A stretch of 64,000 nt of DNA, taken from NCBI GenBank assembly GCA_039707465.1, contig CM077643.1:246493919-246557918 (forward strand). Reading direction: 5' to 3'. This document shows positions 1 to 12,204 of the stretch, piece by piece; the first letter of the stretch is position 1; each line of letters begins with the position of its first letter. The notes beneath the pieces are model-generated. The model was not told the origin of the DNA. It saw only the letters and a program-made list of their open reading frames with translations, and searched no databases. This DNA is from Rhabdophis nuchalis. Its lineage: Eukaryota > Chordata > Lepidosauria > Squamata > Natricidae. The position numbers were made by a program, and so were the translations under genes.

Positions 1-697
1 CCAGGATGCCAGTACAAGCCAGGAGGGACACGGGTCCAATAAACATGTGGTGGCTCTGTCGCCTACGCAACCTGTCCATATCATTGGAAGTAACAGAGTC
101 AAACTCCTCCCAGAATGGTATCTCAAGACCCGTCTCCAACATCCCCTCCAGACCACTTCCAGTGGAGACCAACTCGCTCCGAATCTGAGCGATTTTGTCC
201 TGCAGATACTCCCTAAATTCCTCTGCTCTGCCCTATAGAGGGGCTTCCCATGGCCTCTGTTGAAGGAGGGAGCGGGTTACCCCAAACAGGGTGGCAGGGC
301 AGTTATCTGCGGGCGCAATAAGAGTGGCACAATACTGATGCTTGGCCACTCTTAATGCCACAAGGTAAGTCCTCAAATGGGCTCTCACCTGTGTTCGGTC
401 TGATTCAGAGCGTGTGGATCTCCACCTCCTCTCTAGGCGTCTCTTGTGGCGCTTCATCACCCTCAACTCCTCGGAAAACCAAGGAGCCTGGGTGGTTCGC
501 TGCCGCAAGAGAGGCCGCAAAGGTGCAACCTGGTCCAAGGCCCCAGTGGCTGCACTATTCCATGCAGCCACTAGGTCCTCCATCCGGGCACGGGTCAGGG
601 CTACAGGTAGTGGCCCAAGCTCCGTCTGGAACCTTTCAGGTTCCATCAGGCGCCTAGGGCAGAACCATCTTGGAATTGGTTTCCTCCTCAAGTTAAA
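1..697 (-). pseudogene. L2 non-LTR retrotransposon ORF fragment
   Basis: This is the linker between the endonuclease and reverse transcriptase domains of an L2-type LINE, running off the left edge. Frame 691-233 encodes WNSAATGALDQVAPLRPLL and APWFSEELRVMKRHKRRLE, which match the intact L2 ORF at 18749-21844 nearly residue for residue. DNA at 1-232 continues the match (compare 20214 onward) in another frame, so the copy carries at least one frameshift. Homology stops near 690, so the copy is 5'-truncated. It is a dead fragment. The assignment to L2 rests on the intact relative in this window and on the L2-type 3' sequences seen there. Confidence 0.85.
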
Positions 698-886
698 AAA
701 AAATTAACTATTGTCACAGAATCTTGCAAGCTTTTCTGCATATTTCCTTTTCCTCGTATACCCTAGTAAGTGAGGAAGGAATTAGACTGAATCTCCTCCT
801 TTTGGTTTCTCAGTTTCTCCGTTTCAACACAACTTTTACACATGTCATAGTAACCATCTCTGAATAGTTTCACCAAGCAGCTTATA

Positions 887-1318
887 TGTAGCCTCAACAT
901 ATGGCTGGTCATGTAACAATTGTTCAAAGTTACCACGGCCTTGGAAAGGGTACTTGCGGCCCATAAAGCACTTGGGCCATTATAAACTGTTCTACTGCAT
1001 GCCCTCCCCTCAATCACGCAACTACATTTCAGGCCCTTGACAACTGGTTTGCATTTTATCACCAGTTGCAGTATGCTGCAATCACATAACCATGATTTGC
1101 ATTTTTTGCCAATTTCTGAGGCAAAAAAAAAGCCAATTTGGGAATATGGATTCACATTGTTTAATAACCAGGTGATTTGGACTTATGACCACATTATTTG
1201 CTGAAAGACTGTCATAAAGACAATTCTAAAAAAATGGGTCCATTCAAGTGGGTGACTCAGCACATGACTGTAATGACTTACAAGTATAATTCCAGTCACA
1301 ATTATTGAGGACTACCCG
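887..1318. mobile_element. TA-flanked MITE (Tc1/mariner-type), old copy
   Basis: The right end reads gaggactaccc and the left end is a degenerate inverted copy (tgtagcctcaac). TA lies on both sides (885-886 and 1319-1320). No coding capacity. Related elements lie at 4919-5308, 8832-9488, 31241-31637, 33908-34050 and 41738-42150. All share blocks reading roughly: outside drop 'cttacaac', 'tcacttaacaactg', 'aaaggtcgtaaaatg'. Family name not known to me. Confidence 0.6.
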
Positions 1319-1320
1319 TA

Positions 1321-3156
1321 CTTGGTTTCAACTACCTGACTAGCCAATGTGCCATCCTCAAGCATATAAAATACATGAAGAGGAAGAATAACATCTGCTA
1401 AGATTCCCACCTTTCAAATTTTTCAGGCAGGCCAGCAAAAGTCTTCATTTAGTTGCCCTTGAGATTCTCCACAGTACTGGAGAATGGCAGCTGCATAGAA
1501 GTCATGCAAATACATGAGTTCCGCCATATTCCTTTTGGACAAATTATAGGGAATGAACCACAGGGAGTCTGATTTTAACAAAGCAAGTCTGATTTTAACA
1601 AAGCAAGTACTATACCTACAAGTATCCAAAAGTCTTCTTCAATATGCCAAGCAATTGATAATGAGTTCATAGTAAATGGAAACTCCTGGAGCTGAAGCTG
1701 TCTCTCTGAGAAGCATTTGCAGTGCATTGGATGCAAATCTCATTGAAAAAGTCAAAGGTTGTAGCAGCTAATTCCAGTTTAAAATCTGCTGGAGATGCCT
1801 TAGCTCTTTGCACTTTTTATTGCATTGAGTTTTAGAAAGAGTAAAGATAGGAAACAATTCACTTCCTCTTTCTTTCTCTCTATTCTATTTTCCTTATCTT
1901 GGAATGCAGATAATTTTAGGGTCTCCTCTTTAACCTCTTTTCTGTAGGAAAACTTCCTTCCTTCCTTCCTTCCTTCCTTCCTTCCTTCCTTCCTTCCATA
2001 CGGACTTTCTTCTGAAGCTTATAATCGGCAACTTCCTTATTTTTTTTTATTTGACCTTTAGGACTGCAAACATTCTCTCTACAGCTACTCTTAAGAGGAC
2101 TGGTTTTAATGGCAGATCTTTCCTTGTTTTGGTAAATATAGGCTTCAGTGAATAAATTGGAGGATCACAGCCAGTTACCTCAACATTATAGCTACAAAGT
2201 CAGCATCTGAATACTTCCTCTCCCTTACAATAACTCTATTCGTATTTAAATAGCTAACTTACTTTTAGTCCCTGCTGATTCTGCTAAATGTGAGCACACA
2301 AATTCAAGGAGGGAGATGTGGTTTCTTTAATGTGGCTGCTAAAAATGTCCCGGTCTCAACTGTATTACTTCATTAAAGAAATATTTGGTGAGGAGAAACT
2401 TTAGGCCAAAGTACCTCCCCAGGTGAATCAGCTTTGGAAGTGATTTTCAATTTTTCATGCAAAATGTTTGTGCTTGAGGGAAGGATTTCATCATTTAAAT
2501 GAATAATAATCTTTTTCAATAACATCAAATGACATTGAAAGCTTGAAAGTCCTTGAACATGTACTAATTGAGGAGGCATCTGAATGAATTGGCCAGACAG
2601 ACATATATTAAAAAAGTTTGCTTTTACTGCTGATACTTAGCTTCACTTTTGTTCACTATATGTCCTTACTTTTGCCACGTCATATTTACCATTCATCTAT
2701 TATTTGAATCCAATGAATGGAAGAATAAAATGTTATGCTTTGCATATGGAATCAGATTTTAGCAGACAGGGACTCTAGCAGACAGAGGTGGAGAAAGTGT
2801 CCTCATTCCTAATAAGCGAAATACTACCAGATTCATTTTGTTGCATTTTTCTGAGATTTTTGCTATCACCAATACCTGATTTGAAACAATTATAAACTTT
2901 GGTTTGAACAAGCAATAATCAAAGTTCATCAGCTAACTTCTAAAGAAGATCTTTCTGGTCCAGTATGATTACCCAGAAATCTGATACATGTCAGAAGTCA
3001 GAACTAAACTAACTCCATTTTCAAATATGTTGATTAAAAACTCCAGTAGCTGTGGTTTAAAATAGAACACAACATAAATTCTTATTAAAACTTATAATTA
3101 CCGGTATCTACCTAGGTTGATTAGGAACTTAACCCTGGATTATATTTACAGTGATA
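1321..3156. other. Non-coding AT-rich stretch without recognised gene
   Basis: No ORF with homology and no family that I recognise. It contains a 20-bp direct duplication around 1567-1606 (agtctgattttaacaaagca twice) and the TTCC array listed separately. Confidence 0.6.
1954..1997. repeat. (TTCC)n microsatellite
   Basis: Eleven uninterrupted TTCC units, 44 nt. Confidence 0.95.
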
Positions 3157-3164
3157 TTCTATAG

Positions 3165-3385
3165 CAGGGGTCTCCAACCTTTGCAACTTTAAGTCTTTTG
3201 TATGTTTTAAATTCCTGTGCGCCGCCTGGGTCCTTCGTGGAGAAGGGCGGGATATAAATATGATTAAAATACAAATAAATAAATGAAGGCCTTCAGCTCC
3301 CAGAATTCTCCAGCCAGCTTTGCTTTGGGAGATTCTGGGAGCTGAAGTCCTTCAGACTTAAAGTTGCAAAGGTTGGAGACCCCTG
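3165..3385. mobile_element. Non-autonomous hAT element with 8-bp TSD
   Basis: Terminal inverted repeats begin caggggtctccaaccttt and close as the reverse complement. They run about 55 bp (into the motif cttcagctcccagaattc), so the element is nearly a hairpin. The direct repeat ttctatag flanks it at 3157-3164 and 3386-3393. The 8-bp duplication and CAGGGG ends are diagnostic of hAT. The left arm is split by a LINE tail at 3196-3293, which must be younger than the hAT. No transposase is encoded. Confidence 0.92.
3196..3293 (+). mobile_element. L2-type LINE 3' tail inserted in hAT arm
   Basis: The segment contains gtgcgccgcctgggtcc and gagaagggcgggatataaa followed by an (AAATA)-rich tail. The same tail follows an L2 C-terminus at 34770-34860, which supports the assignment. 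It is 5'-truncated to about 98 bp, and I see no clear TSD. Confidence 0.75.
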
Positions 3386-3461
3386 TTCTATAGAACTCCA
3401 CAGAAGAGATTGGTCTCTGCTAGTCTTTAGAAGATCAAACAGATGTGCCAAGTGTTTTTTG

Positions 3462-3920
3462 TGTCAGGGTTCCAACCAATGCCCTAATAAAAGCAGGAGC
3501 CTCAAACAAAGTTTCAAGAAAAATCCAGTTGTTTATTAAGAGTTCCATGTTGGCACTGATCAAGTGAAGCCAGCTCTAACTTCACTCAGTTTGCGCCTTG
3601 CCTCTGACACTGTTTCCCACTCCCCACGAAATGTTTCATCAGTCACATTCCCCAATGTAGCAATTTGGCAAGATGTAGAAGTCACTCCCTCGGGCCATTG
3701 TGGGTCTCCTTGGAGATGGCCTTGACTTCGGACGGCTAGGATGTTTCTTGTTTTGACTGAGGTGCTAATTCCTCGATACAGCTGCGAGGTGTGGTTCCCC
3801 ATCCCCCTTGCCTATGGCAACTCGGGAGCAGGTCAGGAAAGCTTCGTGAGTTGACAGTTCGATGGGAATAGCTTCTGAATCGATGTCCATGAATGCACCA
3901 GAAGCCAAGCTAAACTTGAA
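3462..3920 (-). mobile_element. Possible LTR fragment
   Basis: It starts tgtcagggttcc and carries tgtttattaag (AATAAA on the minus strand) about 70 bp inside, as a minus-oriented LTR would. The right boundary and TSD could not be fixed, and no internal retroviral sequence lies beside it. Treat as a weak call. Confidence 0.35.
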
Positions 3921-4407
3921 GGGGACTTACCATTTTACATTTCCATTCATATTTCATATTCATATTTCATATTACATTTATATTCACAAATGACACACTT
4001 TGCACTGCAGTAATTTCTGCATCTTTCATTGATTCTGTTCTTTATTTGAAAAAGGCAACTCATTTTGCTAAGACACAATACTCTCTGAAAGAACCCCATC
4101 AGAGAGGAAGAATTGCTTTCCGAATGCATAGAAGAATCCTTGATTACAGTTATATTGTCAAGTTCATCTCCTCATTTTGCATATATATTGCAAAATGATA
4201 TTCTTTAGAATCTTTCCCCTTTTGTTTACTTTCATCCTTGCTTTGATATAATTGAATATTAGTTACTTTACTGCTGCATTCTTATATGACAGTAAGAACT
4301 ATGCACTCATGCTGGAGCCAAAGTCAGGTGAGCAATTGTTGATGGGATTAAACGTGGTGGTTCTTGACCATTTCAGGATGATTTAGACATGTTTCCATCA
4401 GCCCATT
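3921..4407. other. Non-coding stretch, nothing recognised
   Basis: AT-rich. It includes a short tandem motif (ttcatattcatat) near 3944-3970. No gene or repeat family recognised. Confidence 0.6.
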
Positions 4408-4415
4408 CCCTAGGT

Positions 4416-4787
4416 CAGGGGTCAGCAAACTGCGGCTCTGGAGCCGCAAGTGGCTCTTCAATCCCTCTGCTGCGGCTCCCTGTCGCCAGTGGGCTCCACA
4501 ATGGATAGGGCTTTCGGTTAGGACAGTAGAGGAAAAAGGATGCCGCGCTAGGAGGAGACTCTATGGTGGGGGAACCGGACTTCTGGTCTGCAAGGAAAAA
4601 AGACGCGCTAGGAAGGGACTCTATAGTCGGGGAAACGGACTTCCGGTCAGCAGAGGAAAAAAGATGCTGTGTTAAGAGGAGACTCTATGGTGAGGGAACC
4701 GGACTTCCAGTCGGCTCCAGAACTGAACAGTGGGCTTCCGGTTAGGACCTTAGTGGCTCTGAGAGCGTTTAAGGTTGCTGACTCCTG
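4416..4787. mobile_element. Non-autonomous hAT with internal tandem repeat
   Basis: The ends are caggggtcagcaaac and gttgctgactcctg. A perfect 8-bp TSD, ccctaggt, lies at 4408-4415 and 4788-4795. The interior holds about three imperfect ~60-bp tandem units (actctatggtgggggaacc, aggaaaaaagatgc) between 4510 and 4740. Short ORFs across it are by-products of the tandem structure. Confidence 0.92.
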
Positions 4788-4918
4788 CCCTAGGTCAATC
4801 TTATCTGTCACCTTTCTTTCCACACAGAGCTGGATGAATTATCTATCAGGATTGGAAAATAGCTTAGCAAATGAAATGGCAAGATTGGCATTGCCACTGT
4901 TGCTTCCCAAATAAAGTA

Positions 4919-5308
4919 CAGGTAGCCTCCACGTAGGCTACTCACAATTGAGCCCAACGTTTCTGTTGTTAAGTGAGGCAGTTGTTACGTGAATTTGCTC
5001 CCCCCCCCCAATTTTATGACCTTTCTTGCAACAGTTCTTAAGTGAATCACTGCAGTTGTTAGTAATACAATTATTAAGTAAATCTGACGTCCCACTGACT
5101 TTTCTTGTCAGAAGGTCACAAAAGGTGATAATATGAACCCAGGACACTGAAATCATCATAAATATAAGTCAGTTGCCAACTATCTGAATTTTGATCATGT
5201 GATAATGGGGATGGTGTAATGATGAATATGGTTATAAGTCACATTTTTAAGTGACATTGTAACTTTGAACAGTCACAAAATGAACTGTTGTAGGATAAGA
5301 ACTACATG
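4919..5308. mobile_element. TA-flanked MITE (mariner-type)
   Basis: It starts caggtagcc and ends aactacatg, with TA on both sides (4917-4918, 5309-5310). The interior matches the family's blocks such as cagttgttacgtgaattt. No coding capacity. Confidence 0.7.
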
Positions 5309-5316
5309 TAAGACAG

Positions 5317-5390
5317 GGGTCTCCAACCTTTGCAACTTTAAGTCTGAAGGATTTCAGCTCCCAGAATTCTCCAGCCAAACATGGTTGTCA
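5317..5390. mobile_element. Truncated hAT terminus
   Basis: It repeats the left arm of the hAT at 3165-3385 (caggggtctccaaccttt through cagaattctccagcc), but no right arm or TSD is present. Confidence 0.75.
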
Positions 5391-5450
5391 GTCATGGAAA
5401 CTTAAGGCCAATTGCTGTTTCTCAGTTCTACCACATAGGATTGTTGTTGT

Positions 5451-5583
5451 AAGGAAGGGTCAAACTGGTGGTGTCACATTGCCATCATATGACTTTTGTG
5501 ATGTTTTCCCCATTTGCGGAGCTGGGGTGGACATGCCCTGTGCATGTGGCATCGGGCCTGCGAGTTGCCAGTTTGACACCACT
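5451..5583. mobile_element. Degenerate hAT remnant
   Basis: Inverted ends gggtcaaactgg and cagtttgacaccact enclose it. The flanking 8-mers attgttgt and attgtagg agree at 6 of 8 positions, consistent with a decayed TSD. Confidence 0.5.
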
Positions 5584-5591
5584 ATTGTAGG

Positions 5592-5944
5592 GGAAGAAGG
5601 ATGGTAAATGCTATGCATATCATCTTCAGCTCTTGAACGCTAACAAAAACTTACATGTTTACCATTGGTTGCCTATATAAAGAAAAAAAGGACAAAGAGA
5701 AAATTTGAAATCTTGCTTGTGACAGATTTGCTGGAGAATAGAGAAAGTAAGGATTGGCAGTGAAGACAGCAAATTTCTTGCCAGTAAACCTCCAAAGGAT
5801 TATTTTGGATACAGTTCTTGAAATAGGAGGCTCCACATCTGGAAGGGCACAAGTATGCATTTATATTTTATTATTATGGTTTATCATACAGTCAGCCAGA
5901 TGTTTAGACTGGATTTGTTATCCACATATATTTTATCTACCTAC
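5592..5944. other. Non-coding stretch, nothing recognised
   Basis: No gene or repeat family recognised. Open frames here have no recognisable domain. Confidence 0.55.
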
Positions 5945-6395
5945 TAGCTATACCCGGCCACGCATTGCTGTGGCCCAGTCTGGTTACATAGCCAACCAAC
6001 CTGTGTACACACAACCACTGTATAACCCCCAACCTACCTACCTACCTACTGTATTTGTTCCTCTCTCCCTCTACCTACCTACCTACCTACCTAACTAACT
6101 AACTACCTACCTACCTACCTACCTACCTACCTACCTAACTAACTAACTAACTACCTAACTATCTAACTACCTAACTACCTACCTACCTACTGTGTTTCTC
6201 CCTCTCTCTCTCTATCCCTCTATTTACCTACCTACCTACCTACCTACCTAACTACCTAACTACCTACCTACTGCATTCCCCCCCTCTGTCTATCCCTTAT
6301 AGCTGCCTACCTACCTACCTACTGTATTTCTCTCTCTCTCCCTCTACCTACCTACCTACCTACCTACCTAACTACCTACCTACCTACCTACCTAA
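5945..6395 (+). repeat. Composite head-minisatellite-tail repeat, copy 1 (no tail)
   Basis: The head tagctatacccggccacg, then gttgctgtggcccagtctgg, then a (CTAC/CTAA)-rich minisatellite interspersed with tgtatttctccctctc. The same head and minisatellite occur at 31721-33058 and, inverted, at 56971-58268. This copy lacks the conserved tail and abuts an R4 fragment. Family not identified. Confidence 0.8.
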
Positions 6396-6975
6396 TCTGA
6401 TCTTCTTGAGGTAGTTAACTGGGTGGTTCACTGTTTCTTCGGCTTCTTTGCAGAGGCGACATTTACTGTCTGTTGATGTCTTTTCAATTCTAGCTTTGTA
6501 TGCATGTGTTCTTAAAGCTTAGTCTTGTGCAGCCAGAATGAATTCCTCTACATCTTCCTTCAATTTTCCTGCTCTTAGCCATTGCCAAGTCTTGTTATCT
6601 GCTTAGCCTGATGTTTTCTTTATATACTGGGCATGCAATATTTTGCCTTCCATGTATCTTTTCTATTCTTCTCTTGGTCTTTTATGTAGGGCAGTTTGGC
6701 ACTCTAGAGCTCAGGAAGCCTTCATTGTATACTAACTTCAGTGTACCTTCTTCTTCAGATATTCTTCCAATGCCTTTTTTCTTCTTCTTAGCTACATCAC
6801 GTACCTGCAACATTCCCTGCTGACCTATTTTCCTTGGTAAACAGAATCTGTCAACATTATTGCATGGATGAAGGGCATGATTCATTGACATTATTGATGA
6901 CAATGTTGATAATGACAGTGGCACATTTGTCCACTCCAAACTCCATTGAAATATCTTATTATAGCTTGTTGCATA
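6396..6975 (-). pseudogene. R4-clade (Dong-like) LINE fragment
   Basis: The minus strand encodes a decayed C-terminal part of a non-LTR retrotransposon polyprotein. At 6939-6780 it reads MNHALHPCNNVDRFCLPRK, the 'MxxALHPxxDVDRLYxPR' block of R4/Dong-type elements. At 6396-6470 CRLCKEAEETVNHPVNYLKK can be read, a C-terminal zinc-finger-like block. Several frameshifts separate the pieces. Residues are recognised from family knowledge, so the clade call is moderately firm. Confidence 0.65.
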
Positions 6976-7221
6976 GTCAGCCAGATGTTCAGAGTAGATT
7001 TCGCATTTTTATCCACCCATCAAGTCCTCCCCAAGGACCTGGGATAGGCAGATGTAGATGTTTGATGATATTAGAGGTGTCATCACAGAATGTAAGCTGT
7101 TCCAAGTAAAGCTGCCTTTTGCAATTGATTGACGTATTTGTTTTTTCCCTAGGAGTGTCCCCCAGGTATTATGTAATATACCAGTACACAACACAACTTT
7201 CTGGCATTCCTCCCCAACAAC

Positions 7222-7290
7222 TAACTTGTACCTTGGGCTGAGGGAATGTGACTGACCCAAAGTCGCCCAGTGAGGTCCATGTTAGATGAT
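7222..7290 (-). mobile_element. tRNA-derived SINE fragment
   Basis: Contains gggaatgtgactgacccaaagtcgcccag, split here as gactgacccaaagtcgccc. This is the inner block of the SINE seen complete at 38125-38363 (there: gggtgactctgaaccagtc). Confidence 0.5.
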
Positions 7291-8831
7291 GCTATATCCC
7301 TTTACAATGATAAACTTGACCTTCCCATAAAATCTTTTATGAAACTCCGTGGGAAACCTTGTGGTGGGTACAATAAGGAGCAATCAGGTAATTTTACAAA
7401 TGTAATGAACAGATATTTTTGACTGAGCTGTCAATTGTAAATATATGCAATTATACAAACAGATCTTAACTTCCTATTCAGGCATGAAATGTTGTTGAAT
7501 GTGTTTCACTAGTGATTATTTTACAAACAGTACTCTTAGGACAAATGCAGTGTAAACCTTCTGCTTGTTGGTATTCTTTTCAAATGTTAGGATGAATATG
7601 GTATCTTTAGCCTTGGAAAACAGAGCATGGGAGGCAATCCCAGTAGAAGTTCCGAGAGGAGAGTTTTCAGCAATGTATTTCAGATGCGTGATTAGACAGA
7701 AACCCTGAGGTTGAGAAGAGCAAAGCAGTGTTTATAAGACCCAGATAGGACCTACTTCCTCTGGAAGACATTAGAAATTATAGTAAAAGATTGCTGGGAG
7801 TATGGGATATGAGCAGTCGTATGCACCATCTGGTATTCAGAGTCACAGAAGTCTAAGGGATTTGATCTCTTGCACATTCTTATGTAAAAGAACCTGATAA
7901 TTTTATATAGTGGGAACACTGGTTAACTAATCTTTATTTGAAAATTCTATTTCCATTGTGCCTGAAGGAGCCCATAGCTTATTTCACGTTGGGAAAAAAA
8001 ACTTGCTTAAATCTCTTTTTGGGCAAGGTCTTTGACATGCCTAGTGGCATCCCAGCATGAAAAAAAAAAAGGTAGCAGCTAACAGGCTCTAAAAAATTCA
8101 GAGAAAGTTCATTGTTCAGTTCTCTTCTTCTATGTGGATTTCAAACTGCTTGGTTTTGACCTTTAGCACACACTAAATGGCTTTGAGTCAAAGTATCTAA
8201 AAAAAAAAACCATTTGCTCCCAAATAATTTGTTAAAGTTATAAAAGGACCCTTTTTTTAAAACAAGGAGGATATTCCCAGGATAGAAGCAAAATGCTCCC
8301 ATTTTCTGGAATTCTTATCTCCTGAAGCTGTTTAGGGCCAACGTTTGTCTTCAGGCATAGGATGATGAGCTGACTTTTCTTGGCTGCATTTCAGGTATTT
8401 TCTGATTCTTATTCCTCTGCTCAATTGGTGGTTTGAATTTACATTTTACTTCCTTATTGTATTTTTAATGGAGCTTTTAAATGTGACTTGCATTTTAATG
8501 CTGTTTTTAATTATTTTGTTCCTTTCTTTGAGTGCTTTTTAAATGAAAAACAAGATAAGATGTTTAAAATAAACAATGCTATTCATAATAAAATGAAGAT
8601 TGAAATTTAGCTATCTTTCAGGTTTCATCTTTTTTTTAAAAAAAACTAGCAATATACACATTTTAGAAAAAGTACTAAATTTCTTATGGACTTTAATGAG
8701 TATCCAACTTTAAAATCACAAGCATTCATGTACACGACATGCAGAAAATATGGATAATTATAGTTACTTATTGAGGTTGTTGCAAAGCAGTAACAACACA
8801 TAGCATAGTGCTGATGAATCAATTGTATATA
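7291..8831. other. Long non-coding stretch, nothing recognised
   Basis: AT-rich sequence with short A and T runs. No coding frame with homology and no repeat family recognised. Confidence 0.6.
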
Positions 8832-9112
8832 CAGATAGTTCCCACTTATCAATTGTTCTCTTGAAGTTATGACAGGTTTCCCCCAGTTCAGAATGCCAAT
8901 GGTTGCACAAATACACACAATCTCATTACCACATTTTGGTGGTTTGGCAACCATCTTACCTTTATGGCCATGATTTTTTTTTTTTTTGCCAGGTTGTGGC
9001 ATTTCCAGTTTCTGACCAAAAAAAATGCTTTTAAGAATACATGGATTTGCTTATCAGTCGTGGTATTCACTTAGCTACCTCTGCAAAAAAAATCCTAAAA
9101 TTGTGTCCAGTC

Positions 9113-9400
9113 TACGAGTGGGATTCACTTACCGGTACCTTCCCTACCGGTTCATAAATGTGAGCACACGTGCCACCTCCAGGCATGCACATAGCCTTCC
9201 GTGCATGCACTTTTGGTAAATAAAAAAGGGCCTAAATGCGATTCCGTAGAGCCAGGGGTGAGTGGGCGGGGCCACACACAATTTCCGCTACCAGTTAATA
9301 ATAATTTATTATATTTATAAACCGCCCCCTCTCCCCAAAGGGACTCGGGGCGGTGTACAGTTCAAGCGATTTGGTCCAAACCAGTAGAATACTACCACTG
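9113..9400. mobile_element. Non-autonomous hAT (ccggttc family) inside a MITE
   Basis: Ends gagtgggattcac and agaatactaccactg. The flanking 8-mers gtccagtc (9105-9112) and atccagtc (9401-9408) match 7 of 8. Same family as 30780-30984 and 40482-41133. A LINE tail lies inside it. Confidence 0.75.
9296..9368 (-). mobile_element. L2-type LINE 3' tail
   Basis: The (AAT)-type tail followed by accgccccctctccccaaag and gactcggggcggtg is the minus-strand 3' end also found on the L2 at 18547-18640. Confidence 0.75.
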
Positions 9401-9488
9401 ATCCAGTCACTTGAGAGCCCCAACCTATAACCATGATTTATGACAGAAATTCTGCACTCTATTACAGTCATAAGTTGAGGATTACTTT

Positions 9489-10718
9489 AGCCTTTTTAAA
9501 GAAAAACAACTCTTTTTGTCTCTGTTTGAGCTATACGTTATGCAACTGAATTGTTTGATGAATTGTAATTTAGTTGCTTCATGTTACAATCAGTGTTTTA
9601 AATGTTTTTGTTCACAAATGACAATTGTAGGGTCAGTGACATGATATTCTGAGAGATCAAAGTGCTTTCTGTTGGTTTTTGAATACTGCTGTTCTCAGTG
9701 TTAGATCTGGGTCAAGATTCTGCATCCAGATGACCTGTTTCTTCTATATAGATATGATAGGGCATTTGTGACAAAAGAAGGCATACCTATCCAAAATTCT
9801 GATTTGCAGGTGTCATTGTTACAAAGTCCTGTAAAAAGAGGAGGTGCTAAAAATGAGCTGTCACTTGATCTATCATAGTATGCAGTTGGTCAACTGTTTT
9901 AGCAAGCAAAGGGCAGCTATGGAAAGACTGCTAATGAAAGAAAGACTTAAATGGCTAGATTGGGTTAAAGAGCATTCGTGAGAACATCTTGTGAACTGTT
10001 GTTTTCTCTTCTGGGGCTATCTTGTAATAACTCATTCCCGGCTGTCAGTTCGACCCAATGAAACTGTTGTTCCCCTGCTAGAAACAAGAATCATAAGATA
10101 TGAACTCATTAGTTTTAAGCCTGCATATGGACACATGACAGTGCATCAAAGGGTAGAAACTATAGATGTTTGTGTTGTAAAGAAACTCAGAAGTGTACAT
10201 GCATGGGCAGCAATCATTAGTTTCCCAATGCAAGGTAGTATTTCCTGTATTCATTATAGAAATGTACAGCAATGTACAGAAAACAAGCCTATTGTATTGA
10301 CTGCTCAAGATTGAGGCTGATTATGTAGTTTAAAGTGAAGGCTTGAAATAATGAAGATTTGTCAGCACCATCTATCTATGAATCCAAGTAACAAGCTAAT
10401 CATCAACATATCCGAGACAGGGAAGCGGCTTTTTTGACAGGAGCTGAGGAGATCAGCCTTTAAAATGTTGGCATCCTTTTTGTGTTTGTTTGGTAATGCA
10501 GTACAGATTCTAAAGGTTCTTCAAGTAATGTATGCACTGAAATACATTTTGTCAGTAAATTTTAATTATGCATTCTGAACCAAAAAATGGTTGTCTTCTA
10601 ACAGGATATTTTTAATTAGTCATTCATGCAGAAATGAGCAAACAATAGTCACAGTACTCAGTATAATGGCTGTTTTCTGCATGCATTCCATAACACATTA
10701 TGCCCTTCAACTTCTAAG
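9489..10718. other. Non-coding stretch, nothing recognised
   Basis: No gene or repeat family recognised. The 107-codon open frame at 9991-10314 has no recognisable domain and is unsupported. Confidence 0.55.
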
Positions 10719-11058
10719 GTAAAGATAAAGATTCCCCTCACATATATGTCCTAGTCGTCTAGGGGGTGGTGCTTATCTCCGTTTCCGAAGAGCCAGCACT
10801 GTCTGAAGACGTCTCCATGGTCCTGTGGCCGGCATGACTAAATGCTGAAGGCACACAGAATGCTGTTACCTTCCCACCAAAGATGATTCCTATTTTTCTA
10901 ATTACATTTTTACATGCTTTTGAACTGCTTAGGTTGGCAGAAGTTGGGACAAGTAACGGGAGCTCACTCCATTACGCAACACTAGGGATTCAAACTGCTG
11001 AACTGCCGACCTTTCTGATCGACAAGCTCAGTATCTTAGCCACCCAGCCACCATGTCC
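10719..11058 (-). mobile_element. Sauria-type SINE (tRNA head, Bov-B-like tail)
   Basis: Read on the minus strand, the head has a pol III B box (gaactgccgacc side: gtttgaatccctag) and an A-box-like block (ggctaagatactgagcttg). The body holds aaaatgcaagtagaaaaat-like sequence. It ends at ctttatctttacc. The tail gaacctttacctttacc is the Bov-B-derived 3' end known for this SINE group. Non-coding; mobilised in trans by LINE proteins. Confidence 0.88.
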
Positions 11059-12200
11059 CTTTTTGACCTCTAAAGGTCACATTAAAGTGCCATTTGACCT
11101 TTAAATGGACCTTTTCAGGCAGTCTGTCAGCCCAACAACTGAAGCATGCCCAAAACTACTGAGTAGCCTTATGATCATCCCACACCGATATGTTAAAAGC
11201 AGTTAAAAAAAAGAAAAGTGCACATTTAATCCAATTATATAACTTTGACCCATTTTGAAAGCAGAGACAGGGACTGTTCAGTCCTTCTACTTTTTATTCA
11301 CATGTTATAGAAATATCAGTAGCTTTCTCAATAATATTTTATTCTTATTTTTAATGGAACTTTATTAAAAGGAATTAAATTAATCATGCGTATGACTTTC
11401 TCAGAATAAAAGTCTTTTAGGCATATATCTGCATTGTTCTCTTTACTCTTAAACAGGTAGGTTTCAACAAGTTAATTTGAAAATCCTTGCCTTGACATGG
11501 AACTACTTTCATATTCTGATCCAATACTGCAATTTCAGTAATGATATCCCTTTTATTGTTATCTTAATTCATAAAAAATAATCCCATATATAATTATCCC
11601 TTTTCAGCTCTTTTGAATTTTTCTATCATGCATTATGAAACTCAACAAAAATGGGAACAGCCAATTTAAATTAAGTTTATAAATTAGATCTTCCGTCCAG
11701 ATATTCCTTCTCTTCAGATACAAAACTTGGCAAAAGACTTTGTGAAAAATGCAAATGATCTTTCTTTCTATGGTGATATTTAATGGCACATTACTTTTTT
11801 TCCTATCACCCAAGAAGTACTGTTGGCACTGAGGTTTTTATGCAATAACAATAATGATGAAAGGCTTCACAAGTCTGGATCTGTTCAAACTGATATTAAA
11901 TGCATTTAATTTTTTAATACAGCACCATTCAAATTGCTCAGTTCATTGATTTTCAGAGAATGTTCTGATTCTGACTTCACCAGAATGTTCTATTACTGCT
12001 TTAATCTACCAAACACGTTGAAGCACTTTTTTAAACTCTAAGTAATACACAGCCTTATCCTGAACATATTTTTTTACTCAAATCCAGCTGTTCTTATCAC
12101 TGAATATTCCTGCATTAAAAATTAAATGTTTTTATATAGGCATCACTGGAGTAGGATTATATCTCAGTTCTTTTATGGTTCCTTCAAAGCTAGGTTTGCT
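11059..12200. other. Non-coding AT-rich stretch, nothing recognised
   Basis: No gene or repeat family recognised. Confidence 0.55.
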
Positions 12201-12204
12201 GATT

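Larger units (their letters stand above)
8832..9488. mobile_element. TA-family MITE interrupted by a hAT
   Basis: Left end cagatagttcccactt and right end cataagttgaggattactt are degenerate inverted termini of the same family as 887-1318. TA precedes the left end (8830-8831). The interior block atttccagtttctgacc matches 1105-1135. The element is split by the hAT at 9113-9400. Confidence 0.6.

Noticed and set aside
9991..10314. Candidate host exon of 107 codons
   Set aside because: No domain or homology recognised; length is within chance for AT-rich DNA.
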